Positions 36,646-44,943 of a stretch of DNA of 64,000 nt are shown piece by piece. The DNA lies in contig CAKMKG010000003.1 of the NCBI GenBank assembly GCA_927441425.1, positions 1 through 64,000 on the forward strand, read 5' to 3'. The translations under genes were made by a program, and so were the position numbers. The notes under the pieces were generated by a model that had not been told where the DNA came from, made no database searches, and saw only the letters and a program-made list of their open reading frames with translations. This DNA comes from an uncultured Bacillota bacterium. GTDB lineage: Bacteria; Bacillota; Clostridia; Peptostreptococcales; Anaerovoracaceae. How positions within the stretch are numbered: position 1 is the stretch's first letter; the number at the start of each line of letters is the position of its first letter.

Positions 36646-38187
36646 CTAATCACGTATATGGTCGATGAGGATCAATTCAGCGCCAAAGCCTGTCAGGTGG
36701 GACTGGATACTCAGCGTATCCACAGCGGTAACAGTCGTAAAGCTGACCGTTGGAGTCATCGCCCAGCGGTTAGAAAGCTTCTCTCTTTTTGATACCGAGT
36801 GTGAATTACCCAACTTAACCCTGTAGCTCATGAGGATATTGTCCTTAGAGAATTTATACCTGCTCATTTTATATTCTCCGGATATCCCCGATATCTTAAT
36901 GAGAATTTCCGCCCTGTCATTATATTTCTCCAATTCTCCCAATGTTTCTTCCAGCGTAAGGTTCCCCTCAGCCACATCCTTGATTCTTTGCGTGTTGTTA
37001 TAGAAAAGAATACTGAAGGATTCCTTGTCGGAATTGCTTTTATGGGGCCTCGAAATGATATAGTTTTCATCCTCCGCTATGGAATGCTCGTTGAGCGCCG
37101 TGAGCATTTTATAGGCAAAGGCCGCCGGAAGCATGCAGGGCTTATCGAATAAATCAGTGATTGCGTTTTCGATCGGTCTTTTCACCTTTTTGGGCAGGTC
37201 CAGATCCAATGAGACGATGGTTAAAACCGATCCCCTTTCCTGGCTGTCGGTTTCAAATAGCTCTTTCGTCTGATTTTTAAGGGCTTTTTTTATCTCATCC
37301 GGCTTAGACAGCGCATATTGCGCATGGATTTCTCTGCTGCTTACATTTCCCGTATATTTTTCCCGATATTCAAGGGGATGCATTCCAAACCACTTTATAA
37401 AATACTTTATGTAGTAGCGGATAGCGGAAAAGCCGGATTCCTCGGAAATCACTCCGATCTTTTTATTGGTCCCAAGCAAAAGTTTCTCCGACTCTTCCAC
37501 CCGGATAAAGCTCAGCAGTTCCTGGAAGCTGAGCCCCGTTGCTTCCTTGATCACGTGGGAAAGATAATAGATGCTGAGATGCTCCTGCTCAGCGATTTCA
37601 TTTAGTGTGAGCCTCCTGGAATAGTTTTCATACATATAATCAGTGATTCTGTTCAGCCTCCCAGCCAAAACCTTATTACCAATGTTCTTTGCTTCGTTGA
37701 CGAATTTTCCGTTCTCCATGGTAAAGTACTGGAAGTTAGCAAGCAGGTTGGCAAGCAGATTATGCGTGCCTTCAATCACTTTGTATTCGTAGCCATAACC
37801 CTTATCAAGGATGTCCAACATGATCCGGCCCAGAATCCCTCTCAGGGCTTCCAGGTTTTCGTCATCCTCATCCTTCATATCCGTAACAAAAAAGCTGTTC
37901 TTCAGATTGCCATAGTATTTAGAAAAAAAGGTAATATCCATTTGCAGCATCATGACCATATTGGGTTGGTCTGTATGGTAAAAGCTGTGAACTTCTCGAT
38001 CATTCAGGATAAAGACATCTCCCTTATTCAGGACATAAGAATAGTATCCGTTCTTAAGTCCGAGCGTACCCTCAAGGACATAGACCACCTCAATGTCGTC
38101 GTGAAAGTGTATGGGATACTCTATAATATTTGCGGTAATTACATTGACGGGCAGCCCTTCCTTGTAAAAATTCTTTTCCTTTAGCAT
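36646..38187 (-). CDS. AraC-family regulator with cupin sensor and extra C-terminal domain
   Basis: The 513-residue protein has three parts. Residues about 15-90 form a cupin-type sensor (IEYPIHFHDDIEVVYVLEG). Residues about 185-285 form the AraC DNA-binding domain with two helix-turn-helices (LTLNEIAEQEHLSIYYLSHVIKEATG, then IGVISEESGFSAIRYYIKYFIKWFGMHPLEYR). About 200 further residues are not needed for an AraC regulator; stretches such as SFSILFYNNTQRI and ISGEYKMSRYKFS recall the beta-sandwich part of AraC-GH39 fusions, but the catalytic barrel is missing. Targets are unknown; the adjacent dehydrogenase is the obvious candidate. Confidence 0.82.
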   Translation of the reverse strand: MLKEKNFYKEGLPVNVITANIIEYPIHFHDDIEVVYVLEGTLGLKNGYYSYVLNKGDVFILNDREVHSFYHTDQPNMVMMLQMDITFFSKYYGNLKNSFFVTDMKDEDDENLEALRGILGRIMLDILDKGYGYEYKVIEGTHNLLANLLANFQYFTMENGKFVNEAKNIGNKVLAGRLNRITDYMYENYSRRLTLNEIAEQEHLSIYYLSHVIKEATGLSFQELLSFIRVEESEKLLLGTNKKIGVISEESGFSAIRYYIKYFIKWFGMHPLEYREKYTGNVSSREIHAQYALSKPDEIKKALKNQTKELFETDSQERGSVLTIVSLDLDLPKKVKRPIENAITDLFDKPCMLPAAFAYKMLTALNEHSIAEDENYIISRPHKSNSDKESFSILFYNNTQRIKDVAEGNLTLEETLGELEKYNDRAEILIKISGISGEYKMSRYKFSKDNILMSYRVKLGNSHSVSKREKLSNRWAMTPTVSFTTVTAVDTLSIQSHLTGFGAELILIDHIRD

Positions 38188-38282
38188 GGTTTTATCCTTT
38201 CGTATTATGTAAACTAATGTTTGTCATCCAGCGAACGTTTTTCAACAACCTGAAAGCGGTAAAAATATAAGCTTTAAGGGGC

Positions 38283-38415
38283 TTATCCACAATGAATCAA
38301 ATCATTGTATACAATCTTATCCAAGGGTGGCTGTGGATAAAAACATCTGCTTCAAACGCTGATTTTTAAACATTTTCCAAGATACCTCAAAATGTCAATC
38401 CCCAACTTATCCACA
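38283..38415. other. Cluster of DnaA boxes
   Basis: Three perfect DnaA boxes lie within 133 bp: TTATCCACA at 38283, its complement TGTGGATAA at 38332, and TTATCCACA at 38407. A fourth with two end mismatches (TTATCCAAG) is at 38317. No dnaA, dnaN or AT-rich unwinding region is beside it, so oriC is unlikely; a DnaA-titrating or DnaA-regulated site is more likely. Confidence 0.7.
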
Positions 38416-38465
38416 GGCGCTCATGTTGATATCGAAAACCCATTTCCCCCTGACAATCGTACGAA

Positions 38466-39239
38466 CTATCCTCTGCTATCAATTGCCTGTATCGGCTCGC
38501 TCGGTTCTCTTCCGGTATAGAGCAAGATTCCTTCATAGATGCATCTCGCTAGCTTTCTCTGATAATCTTCCTGTTCCAACAGCTTCGCCTCTTCCGGATT
38601 TGAAAGGAAGCCACATTCTATGATCGTCATTGGAACCGTAGGATTCTTGAACATCAGCACATCCCTTTTTCCAAGTGAGGTTCTGTCTGTCCCGTCAGAT
38701 ATCCCGATTACCAATTGTTCCTGGATGGTTTCCGCAAACAGTTTACTCTCGTCAAGTATGCTTTTCTCACCCGGCCCGGTGGGATAGAATGTCTGGGCAC
38801 CTCGGACGGAACGATCCTGTTTAAAGCTGTTCAGATGGATGCTGACAGCAACCGTTGGCTTCACTTCTTTTATCATTTCTCTACGTGCGATCAGGTCTGC
38901 CGTTTTCTTGCTGCGTATGGTTTTGCTCTCACTGTCTCCCAGGCCGATGTCCTTTTCTCTGGTCATTACAACCTTCCATCCATCGGCTTCCGCAAGCTCC
39001 CTGATGTAAAAAGCGATGGAAAGATTGATCTCCTTTTCTGTGACACCGGCGTCGCTGGATGCTCCGCCGTCCATTCCTCCGTGGCCGGGGTCAATCAGAA
39101 TGATATCAGAACCGGTAATCAGCTGAACCTTGGCTATCATGCTGTCATAAACAGGGCTTACGCCTATGGTGATCGCCACTGCCAAAATGATCAAAGCAAT
39201 CATCCATTTTAATTTTTTGTCGAATATCTTAGTTTTCAT
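38466..39239 (-). CDS. cwlD: N-acetylmuramoyl-L-alanine amidase, CwlD-like
   Basis: The 257-residue Amidase_3 zinc enzyme cleaves the amide between muramic acid and the peptide stem. Seen: an N-terminal uncleaved signal or anchor (WMIALIILAVAITIGV), first zinc His in LIDPGHGGMDGGAS, the Glu ligand in EKEINLSIAF, His in VSIHLNSF, and catalytic Glu in IIECGFLSNPEE. Length and single-domain form match CwlD, which acts with PdaA to make cortex muramic-delta-lactam in spores. That would mark a spore former, but related amidases without a spore role exist. Confidence 0.85.
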   Translation of the reverse strand: MKTKIFDKKLKWMIALIILAVAITIGVSPVYDSMIAKVQLITGSDIILIDPGHGGMDGGASSDAGVTEKEINLSIAFYIRELAEADGWKVVMTREKDIGLGDSESKTIRSKKTADLIARREMIKEVKPTVAVSIHLNSFKQDRSVRGAQTFYPTGPGEKSILDESKLFAETIQEQLVIGISDGTDRTSLGKRDVLMFKNPTVPMTIIECGFLSNPEEAKLLEQEDYQRKLARCIYEGILLYTGREPSEPIQAIDSRG

Positions 39240-39288
39240 TGTCTTCCCCTCCCTGTTAATGTATATGAGGGGCTCGAATGATTAATAA

Positions 39289-39459
39289 TTGATTTTATTA
39301 TAATATGCGAGCTGCGCCGAAGCATATTTCAATAAAATCTTCCTTACGGCAACGGCTTCGCCTCCGACTCGCTCCGCTCCCTGCTGTCCGTTTTTCCATT
39401 GCAGCAGGAACTGCTGCGAAAAAAAGGCAACGCCGCATTTCAATATTTGATTTTATTAT
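39289..39459 (+). repeat. Family B interspersed palindromic repeat, copy B2, with flanking direct repeats
   Basis: The core shares CCGACTCGCTCCGCTC and CTGCTGTCCGTTTT with B1. Arms AATAAAATC (39331) and GATTTTATT (39448) are complementary; an inner GCAGCAG/CTGCTGC hairpin follows the core. A 14-bp direct repeat TTGATTTTATTATA occurs at 39289 and again at 39446, which could be a target duplication or simply the origin of the arms. Confidence 0.8.
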
Positions 39460-39547
39460 ATCCTCTGAAAGCAAAAAGTGCTATAATTTTTATTATTACT
39501 TTGCGGTTCTGAAATGATTTGTTTGGTTTTAGATTGAAAGGATACGG

Positions 39548-40834
39548 ATGATGACTCGAAAGCTTTATCAAGAAGATGTTTATAAAAAGGAGTGCGAAAG
39601 CACAATCGTTGATATCCAAGGAACTGGCAAGGCGGACGACCCTTTTGTCATTGTGTTGGACGAAACCATCTTTTTCCCCACAGGAGGCGGCCAGCCCTGT
39701 GATCTGGGAACCATCGACGGCATTCCTCTTACCGAAGTTTATGAGAAGGATAACGTAGTCTTTCATAAGCTGTTCCCTTTTTCACAGGAAAATCAAGACC
39801 AGGCTTCCATGATAAAGTGGAAGGTCGGCGACAGGGTTTCCTGTATGCTTGATTGGGACCGTAGATTTGAGCATATGCAAAGACATTGCGGAGAGCACAT
39901 TTTATCCGGCATATTTTTCAGAGAATGTGGTGGTGTAAACCGCGGCTTTCACATGGGAAGTGGCTACATGACAATTGACATCGACGTACCGGGAATTTCC
40001 TGGGAAGAGGCCCAGAGGATTGAGACAATGACCAATGAGGTGATCTGGGGAAATGTCCCCGTAACGACACGTCATTATGAGAACCGATCGGAAGCAGAAA
40101 CGTTGCCTCTTCGGAAAGCCCTCGCCGTTGAAGAAGATATATCCATCGTCTCAGTCGGTGATGAAAGCAATCCAGCGGACTGCGTCGCCTGCTGCGGAAC
40201 CCACCCCAGCACATCCGGTCAGGTGGGGCTGTTAAAGATCCTAAAACTGGAAAGCTATAAAGGCATGACCCGCATCTATTTCAAGGCTGGAAGAGAAGCA
40301 CTTTCTGATTACCAAAACAAACACCGTGTTCTTACGGAACTGAATGTGAAGTATTCCTCCGACGACAATGACCTGCTGGTGAAAATGAAAGCTCAGGATG
40401 AAAAGAATAAAGAGGTCCGTCAGGAGCTCTATTTGATGAAAAGCACTTTGATCGAAAAAGCAGTAGAAGATATTCTAAACAATTATGGGTCCTCCGGATT
40501 AAAGAAGGAAGGCCATTACATCTCATCTCCAGGGCTTTTGATCCGGGAGTATCCCTATTTTCAAGTGAATAATCTCCTGACGATCTCAAAGACCTTGACG
40601 GAAAGGCTCAGCGATCACAAGCCTTTGATCGCTTTGGTTTCTACCCGTGAAAACATTGTGATTCTTGCCACCTCAGGCAAACATGACTGCGGTAAAATCG
40701 TCAAGGACAATGCCCATGTCTGGAGAGGGAAGGGTGGTGGAAATGCAGCCGGGGCCCGCGTCATGTTCCCATCAAGGGATGATCTCGACTGCTTCATTTC
40801 TTTTGTCAGTCAGGTATATCAGAACGCCAAATAG
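39548..40834 (+). CDS. Alanyl-tRNA editing protein AlaX-L type
   Basis: The 428-residue trans-editing enzyme hydrolyses mischarged Ser- or Gly-tRNA(Ala). It has the AlaRS-type N-terminal fold (TIFFPTGGGQPCDLG), the editing site with HCGEH (MQRHCGEHILSG) and the matching CCGTH (ADCVACCGTHPSTSGQVG) that bind zinc, a coiled middle, and a C-terminal DHHA1 domain with GKGGGNAAGAR. The long form with DHHA1 is typical of Clostridia. ATG follows AAAGGATACGG. It is a single-gene unit ending at a strong hairpin. Confidence 0.92.
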   Translation: MMTRKLYQEDVYKKECESTIVDIQGTGKADDPFVIVLDETIFFPTGGGQPCDLGTIDGIPLTEVYEKDNVVFHKLFPFSQENQDQASMIKWKVGDRVSCMLDWDRRFEHMQRHCGEHILSGIFFRECGGVNRGFHMGSGYMTIDIDVPGISWEEAQRIETMTNEVIWGNVPVTTRHYENRSEAETLPLRKALAVEEDISIVSVGDESNPADCVACCGTHPSTSGQVGLLKILKLESYKGMTRIYFKAGREALSDYQNKHRVLTELNVKYSSDDNDLLVKMKAQDEKNKEVRQELYLMKSTLIEKAVEDILNNYGSSGLKKEGHYISSPGLLIREYPYFQVNNLLTISKTLTERLSDHKPLIALVSTRENIVILATSGKHDCGKIVKDNAHVWRGKGGGNAAGARVMFPSRDDLDCFISFVSQVYQNAK

Positions 40835-40838
40835 CAAG

Positions 40839-40870
40839 AAACCCGATGGGTACTTGTATCCATCGGGTTT
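40839..40870. terminator. Terminator of the AlaX gene
   Basis: The stem AAACCCGATGG/CCATCGGGTTT lies 5 bp after the stop codon and may serve both convergent genes. Confidence 0.8.
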
Positions 40871-40882
40871 CATAGATTCTTA

Positions 40883-41047
40883 TTAATAGCCTCTATTGTT
40901 GTTGCGCTGCTGTTTTTTTGCCTTCCTGCAGTCCGGACATCTTTGTGGTTCGTTTTCAAATCCTTTTTCTTTATAAAAAGCCTGCTCGCTTTCAGTAAAT
41001 GTAAATTCTCGCCCACAATCTTTACAGGTTAAAATTTTATCTGCCAT
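40883..41047 (-). CDS. Small zinc-ribbon protein (54 residues)
   Basis: The short gene starts with ATG 7 nt after GGAGGT and encodes 54 residues: MADKILTCKDCGREFTFT, then EQAFYKEKGFENEPQRCPDC and a basic tail. The two pairs CxxC, about 25 residues apart, with QAFYKEKG between them, match the probable zinc-binding domain family found as small proteins in many Clostridia. The function is unknown; the basic tail (KKQQRNNNR) suggests nucleic acid contact. It shares strand with trmO but lies downstream of it by 54 bp. Confidence 0.85.
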   Translation of the reverse strand: MADKILTCKDCGREFTFTESEQAFYKEKGFENEPQRCPDCRKAKKQQRNNNRGY

Positions 41048-41101
41048 ATTCAGTACCTCCAACTATAGGATGGAGCCAAAATATAAATTTCATACATCTG
41101 G

Positions 41102-41578
41102 TTAAAAATTAAATTCCGAAGCCCAATCAAAATCCCCCGACTGTTCCACACTTTTCGGCCAGTGGCTGCACCAATCAGGAACCTTGGGTTCCTCAACCCG
41201 GTCAATGCTTGGGGTGTAAGGCTTGATATCCAAAACCGGTGTGCCGTCGTTGGCATCGATGTAGGCCAATTGGATCATTCCGGCAGCATGATCAATCGAA
41301 ATTACCTGAGATGCCGTCAATGCGATGGGATTCGGCCTTATCGGCGATCTGGTAGCAAATATACCCATGATGTCCGGTGCTTTTTTATAGGGAGCTTCCA
41401 CCTCCAAAATGTTTCTTGCCTCCTCTTGGTCAAATTCATGACACCACCATAAAACATTAACGTGGCTGAATCCTTCCAACTCCTGTAGTGCGGGAATATA
41501 CTTTTTATCCACCGCTAAAATGGTTCCCTTCTCCCCTTGACGAATCGTTCCGACAGGGTTTACCTGAATCGTTTTCAT
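41102..41578 (-). CDS. trmO: tRNA (adenine(37)-N6)-methyltransferase TrmO (TsaA/YaeB family)
   Basis: The enzyme uses S-adenosylmethionine to methylate threonylcarbamoyladenosine at position 37 of tRNA-Thr. I start at the ATG at 41578 (MKTIQVNPVG), 8 nt from AAAGGAG. Seen: the family core FSHVNVLWWCHEFDQEEARNIL and GIFATRSPIRPNPIALT, the SAM-binding SPxRPNPIG pattern, and a late LDIKPYTPSID. The 158-residue length suits the short bacterial form. Some relatives were named for metal or vir functions (VirR), which are not supported here. Confidence 0.87.
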   Translation of the reverse strand: MKTIQVNPVGTIRQGEKGTILAVDKKYIPALQELEGFSHVNVLWWCHEFDQEEARNILEVEAPYKKAPDIMGIFATRSPIRPNPIALTASQVISIDHAAGMIQLAYIDANDGTPVLDIKPYTPSIDRVEEPKVPDWCSHWPKSVEQSGDFDWASEFNF

Positions 41579-41748
41579 TAAAAAATCTCCTTTCATATTG
41601 TTCTACTTCAACTGTAAACCCTAACATCATGTGAGAGTCAACAACATTTTTATATAAAAGGCATTGTTAATACCATACTGTCCTTTCCATCATATAATGT
41701 AATACCCGATCAATGGGTATTTATTATAATAGACTGGAGGAAAGTATA

Positions 41749-42180
41749 ATGAGTTCAGATAAACACGAGCACCGAAACGGGAATCGTTTGGAAGGGATAC
41801 AAAATGTGCTGGATGGCAAAGCTGATATTTGCCGGGGAATTAAAGAGCTCTGCGAAGCTCTGAAAGACCTTCAATGCGGCAAGGAACATGACGCGCAACT
41901 AAACGTTGTGAATGGGATACACCATATCAAAAAAGGCTTACGTCAGCTTGTAAAGGGTATACGCCAACTTCAAGGAGTATTAAGCTGCGAGGCAAAAAGA
42001 GAGATTAAGGATGGGATCCGTGACATTTGTCAGGGCCTCAAGGAACTTTGCGAAGTGCTGAAAGATATTTGCTGCGGAAGAATATGTGAAGCCGAAAAGA
42101 ATCTTGTTTGCGCAATCAAGCTGATAAAAAAAGGATTTTGCAAGATCGAAAAAGCATTGGACGATATTTATTTGTGTTAG
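41749..42180 (+). CDS. Cys-patterned two-repeat helical protein of unknown function
   Basis: I do not recognise this 143-residue protein (start ATG 41749, 7 nt from TGGAGG). It holds two copies of a unit of about 65 residues: ICRGIKELCEALKDLQCGKE with HHIKKGLRQLVKGIRQLQ, and ICQGLKELCEVLKDICCGRI with KLIKKGFCKIEKALDDI. Each unit is two amphipathic helices with Cys in matching places (I-C-x6-C-x7-C), so a four-helix bundle binding metal or holding disulfides is plausible. No signal peptide is present; the N-terminus is polar with DKHEHRNGN. It stands alone between divergent trmO and a terminator. Confidence 0.75.
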   Translation: MSSDKHEHRNGNRLEGIQNVLDGKADICRGIKELCEALKDLQCGKEHDAQLNVVNGIHHIKKGLRQLVKGIRQLQGVLSCEAKREIKDGIRDICQGLKELCEVLKDICCGRICEAEKNLVCAIKLIKKGFCKIEKALDDIYLC

Positions 42181-42241
42181 TGTTAGACATTAAAAAGGTA
42201 CGCTTGCAATCAGTATTAATGAAATGTAAGTAAATAAAAGA

Positions 42242-42287
42242 GGGTGTCCCAAAATAAAATTTCCTTAGAAATCATTTTGAGACACCC
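42242..42287. terminator. Bidirectional terminator
   Basis: GGGTGTC.CAAAA and TTTTGAGACACCC pair; the flanking genes are convergent. Confidence 0.8.
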
Positions 42288-42301
42288 CCGAGGAGGAGCT
42301 T

Positions 42302-43783
42302 TTACACTGTTTTTGTCAATTTTTTAAACAGATCCTTTGCTGCAGGATAAATTTCTCTGAACATCTCATATTTCTGATCATATAATGCCGCACGTAAGGC
42401 ATCCGGCTTGATTGTCTCGGTAATTTTAACAAATTTGTCGCAGGCTGACTCAACCGTATCAAACAGTCCATATCCTACTGCTGCCAGAATTGCAGCACCA
42501 TAGGCCGGCCCTTCATTTGAGTTGAGCTTGACCACCTCGACATTCAGCACATCGGAAATAATACTGCACCAAAGTTTGCTTTTTGCCCCGCCGCCATTGA
42601 TACTGATCCTTGAAATCCCGATTCCCATTGACTTCATGATTTCAAAGGTATCCCGGAGAGAGAAAGCAACTCCTTCCAGTACTGCACGAGTCAAATGCTT
42701 TCTCTGATGGGTCAAGTTCATTCCTATGAAGGTTCCTCTACAATATGGGTCATTATGGGGTGTCCTTTCGCCCATTAAGTAAGGAAGAAAGAAGACTTGG
42801 TCGTCTATCCCAGCCTCTTCCGCCTCTTTGAGCAGGCCGTCAAAATCCTCGGATCGGTTCACTTCCTCAACCCACCACTTTAAAGAAGCTGCAGCGGCTA
42901 AGGTGACTCCCATCTGATGGTATTTACCATTAGCATGGCAAAAAGAATGGAGGCTGTTTTTCTCATCTACAAAGAATTGCTCCGTCGATGCGAAAACGAC
43001 GCCGGAAGTTCCAAGGGAAAGCGAGCAAGCGTTGGTCTCAACAACCCCTCCGCCCACTGCGGCGACGGCTTGATCTCCTCCGCCGATGACGACTCGAACG
43101 TCTTCGTTTAATCCCAATTCTGCGGCCAGTTCTTTTTGCATCGTTCCGATCGGTTGGAAGGATTCGTAGAGCTTCGGCAGCTGCTCCTCGGATATCTCCA
43201 GGAGTTTCAGCATCGGCTTTGACCATTCTCTGTTTTTTACATCCAAATATAATGTGCCGGATGCATCCGACAGATCTGTGGCAAAAGCACCTGACATTTT
43301 ATAAGCCACGTAGTCCTTCGGCAGCATTATTTTTTTAATCCTAGCGAAATTTTCCGGTTCGTTTTCTCTGAGCCAAAGAAGCTTCGGCGCTGTAAACCCT
43401 GTAAGCGCCAGGTTTCCGGTCCAATCTGATATTATTTCCTGTCCGATCTCCTCATTCAGGTATTTGCATTCCTTCTCCGTCCGTTGATCGTTCCAAAGAA
43501 TGGCCGGTCTTATGACTTGATCCATTTCATCCAGCACGACCAATCCGTGCATCTGCCCGCTGAAGCTCACAGCTTTGATCTCTTCTCTATCCAAGCCTGT
43601 AATCATCTCTTTGAGTCCATCTATCGTTTTGATCCACCAATCCTCCGGGTTTTGTTCTGACCACAGCGCTCTGGGAAAGGAAATCGGATAATCCCTGACT
43701 GCTGATTGAACAACACTGCCCCCTTCGTCAATGGTTAGGAGTTTTACCGATGTTGTCCCAATGTCTATTCCTATAAAATACAT
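42302..43783 (-). CDS. xylB: Xylulokinase
   Basis: The 493-residue FGGY-family kinase phosphorylates D-xylulose to xylulose 5-phosphate for the pentose phosphate pathway. Seen: N-terminal phosphate loop GIDIGTTSVKLL, SFSGQMHGLVVLD (substrate site typical of xylulokinase), AILWNDQRT, then a C-terminal ATP domain with SLGTSGVVFAS and NGGGAKSKLW. The length is standard. It is last in the module at 42.3-48.5 kb, 16 bp after the polyol dehydrogenase, which would supply xylulose. Confidence 0.93.
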   Translation of the reverse strand: MYFIGIDIGTTSVKLLTIDEGGSVVQSAVRDYPISFPRALWSEQNPEDWWIKTIDGLKEMITGLDREEIKAVSFSGQMHGLVVLDEMDQVIRPAILWNDQRTEKECKYLNEEIGQEIISDWTGNLALTGFTAPKLLWLRENEPENFARIKKIMLPKDYVAYKMSGAFATDLSDASGTLYLDVKNREWSKPMLKLLEISEEQLPKLYESFQPIGTMQKELAAELGLNEDVRVVIGGGDQAVAAVGGGVVETNACSLSLGTSGVVFASTEQFFVDEKNSLHSFCHANGKYHQMGVTLAAAASLKWWVEEVNRSEDFDGLLKEAEEAGIDDQVFFLPYLMGERTPHNDPYCRGTFIGMNLTHQRKHLTRAVLEGVAFSLRDTFEIMKSMGIGISRISINGGGAKSKLWCSIISDVLNVEVVKLNSNEGPAYGAAILAAVGYGLFDTVESACDKFVKITETIKPDALRAALYDQKYEMFREIYPAAKDLFKKLTKTV

Positions 43784-43799
43784 GGCAGATACCTCCGTT

Positions 43800-44840
43800 T
43801 TACTTGATTTTAATGACTGCCTTCACAACATCCTGCGCATTGTTCACTACAAAATCAAAGGCTTCCTTTGTGTCCTCAAAGTCGAATTCATGGCTGACAA
43901 TGTCTTTCACATTGATTACACCGCTGGCGATTGCGTTAATCGCAACCGGATATAAATTTCTGTAGCGGAAGATTGTCTTTAAGGTGCCTTCTTTCCCCAT
44001 CAGCTTCATGAAATTAAACGCCACTTCATCCTTGACAGTCATACCGACCAATACGATGGTGCCGCCGGTTTTTAGCACATCTACCGTCTGCTTAACCGTA
44101 ACTTCAGCCGCTGCCGTATCAATCACCACATGGGCGCCTTTTCCCTGCGTAATCTCTGCAACTGTTTTCAAAACATCGGCTTCCATCGGATTGATCACGT
44201 GAGTAGCACCTAGTTTCAGCGCTGTTTTCAGTCTGTTTTCAAGTACATCCACCAGAATAATCTTTGATGCGCCCATTGCCTTGCTTGCCAGCAATGACAC
44301 AAGTCCAATACAGCCCGAACCATAAATTATGACCGTATCGCCGAGCTTGACACCCCCTTGATTCGCTGCATGAAGACCGACAGCAAGGGGTTCCACCAAC
44401 GCACCTTCCACATTTGAAACATTTTCCGGAAGTTTAAAGCACATATCCTCGGGATGTGCCACATAGTTTGAGAAAACTCCATGATAAGGAGGCGTCGCAA
44501 AGAACTCAACATCCGGGCAGAGGTTATATCGCCCTGTCTTGCAAAACTCACATTTCCCGCAGGTTTTTCCCGGTTCAAGGGCTACTCGGTCGCCAACCTT
44601 CAAGGTTTTCACTCCACTTCCGATCTCTACAACTTCACCGGCGCACTCGTGACCAAGAATAAAATCACCCTCTACAACAAAATCTCCGATCCGTCCATGT
44701 TGGTAATAATGAACGTCCGATCCGCAGATGCCGACCGCCTCCACTTTAATTAGAACATCATGATCCGCAAGAACCGGCATTGGAACGTCTTTCCATACCA
44801 TTTCATTTGTACCATGCATATAAATTGCTTTATTGTTCAC
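43800..44840 (-). CDS. Zinc-dependent polyol dehydrogenase (sorbitol/xylitol type)
   Basis: The 346-residue medium-chain dehydrogenase has the catalytic zinc motif CGSDVHYY near residue 38, GHECAGEVVEIG, four structural zinc Cys (CGKCEFCKTGRYNLC) and the NAD fold VIIYGSGCIGLVSL. The EPLAVGLHA stretch fits the sorbitol/L-iditol dehydrogenase group. Next to xylulokinase, oxidation of xylitol (or D-arabitol) to xylulose is the most likely reaction; sorbitol to fructose is the alternative. A hairpin separates it from the binding-protein gene. Confidence 0.88.
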   Translation of the reverse strand: MNNKAIYMHGTNEMVWKDVPMPVLADHDVLIKVEAVGICGSDVHYYQHGRIGDFVVEGDFILGHECAGEVVEIGSGVKTLKVGDRVALEPGKTCGKCEFCKTGRYNLCPDVEFFATPPYHGVFSNYVAHPEDMCFKLPENVSNVEGALVEPLAVGLHAANQGGVKLGDTVIIYGSGCIGLVSLLASKAMGASKIILVDVLENRLKTALKLGATHVINPMEADVLKTVAEITQGKGAHVVIDTAAAEVTVKQTVDVLKTGGTIVLVGMTVKDEVAFNFMKLMGKEGTLKTIFRYRNLYPVAINAIASGVINVKDIVSHEFDFEDTKEAFDFVVNNAQDVVKAVIKIK

Positions 44841-44881
44841 AAATTCTACCTCCTTTATAATTCAGCAGTATAAGTATAAAA

Positions 44882-44913
44882 TTGGTACGCTGATTCCAGA
44901 ATCAGCGTACCAA
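44882..44913 (-). terminator. Intercistronic hairpin after the sugar-binding protein gene
   Basis: The 15-bp perfect stem TTGGTACGCTGATTC/GAATCAGCGTACCAA is followed on the minus strand by TTTTATACTT. It probably reduces read-through into the two enzyme genes, a common way to keep binding protein in excess. Confidence 0.75.
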
Positions 44914-44943
44914 CCAATCGTTTATGAATTTACCTTGTTGCTC

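Noticed and set aside
38283-38415. Chromosomal replication origin
   Set aside because: No dnaA, dnaN, rpmH or gyrase genes and no clear AT-rich unwinding stretch with the boxes.
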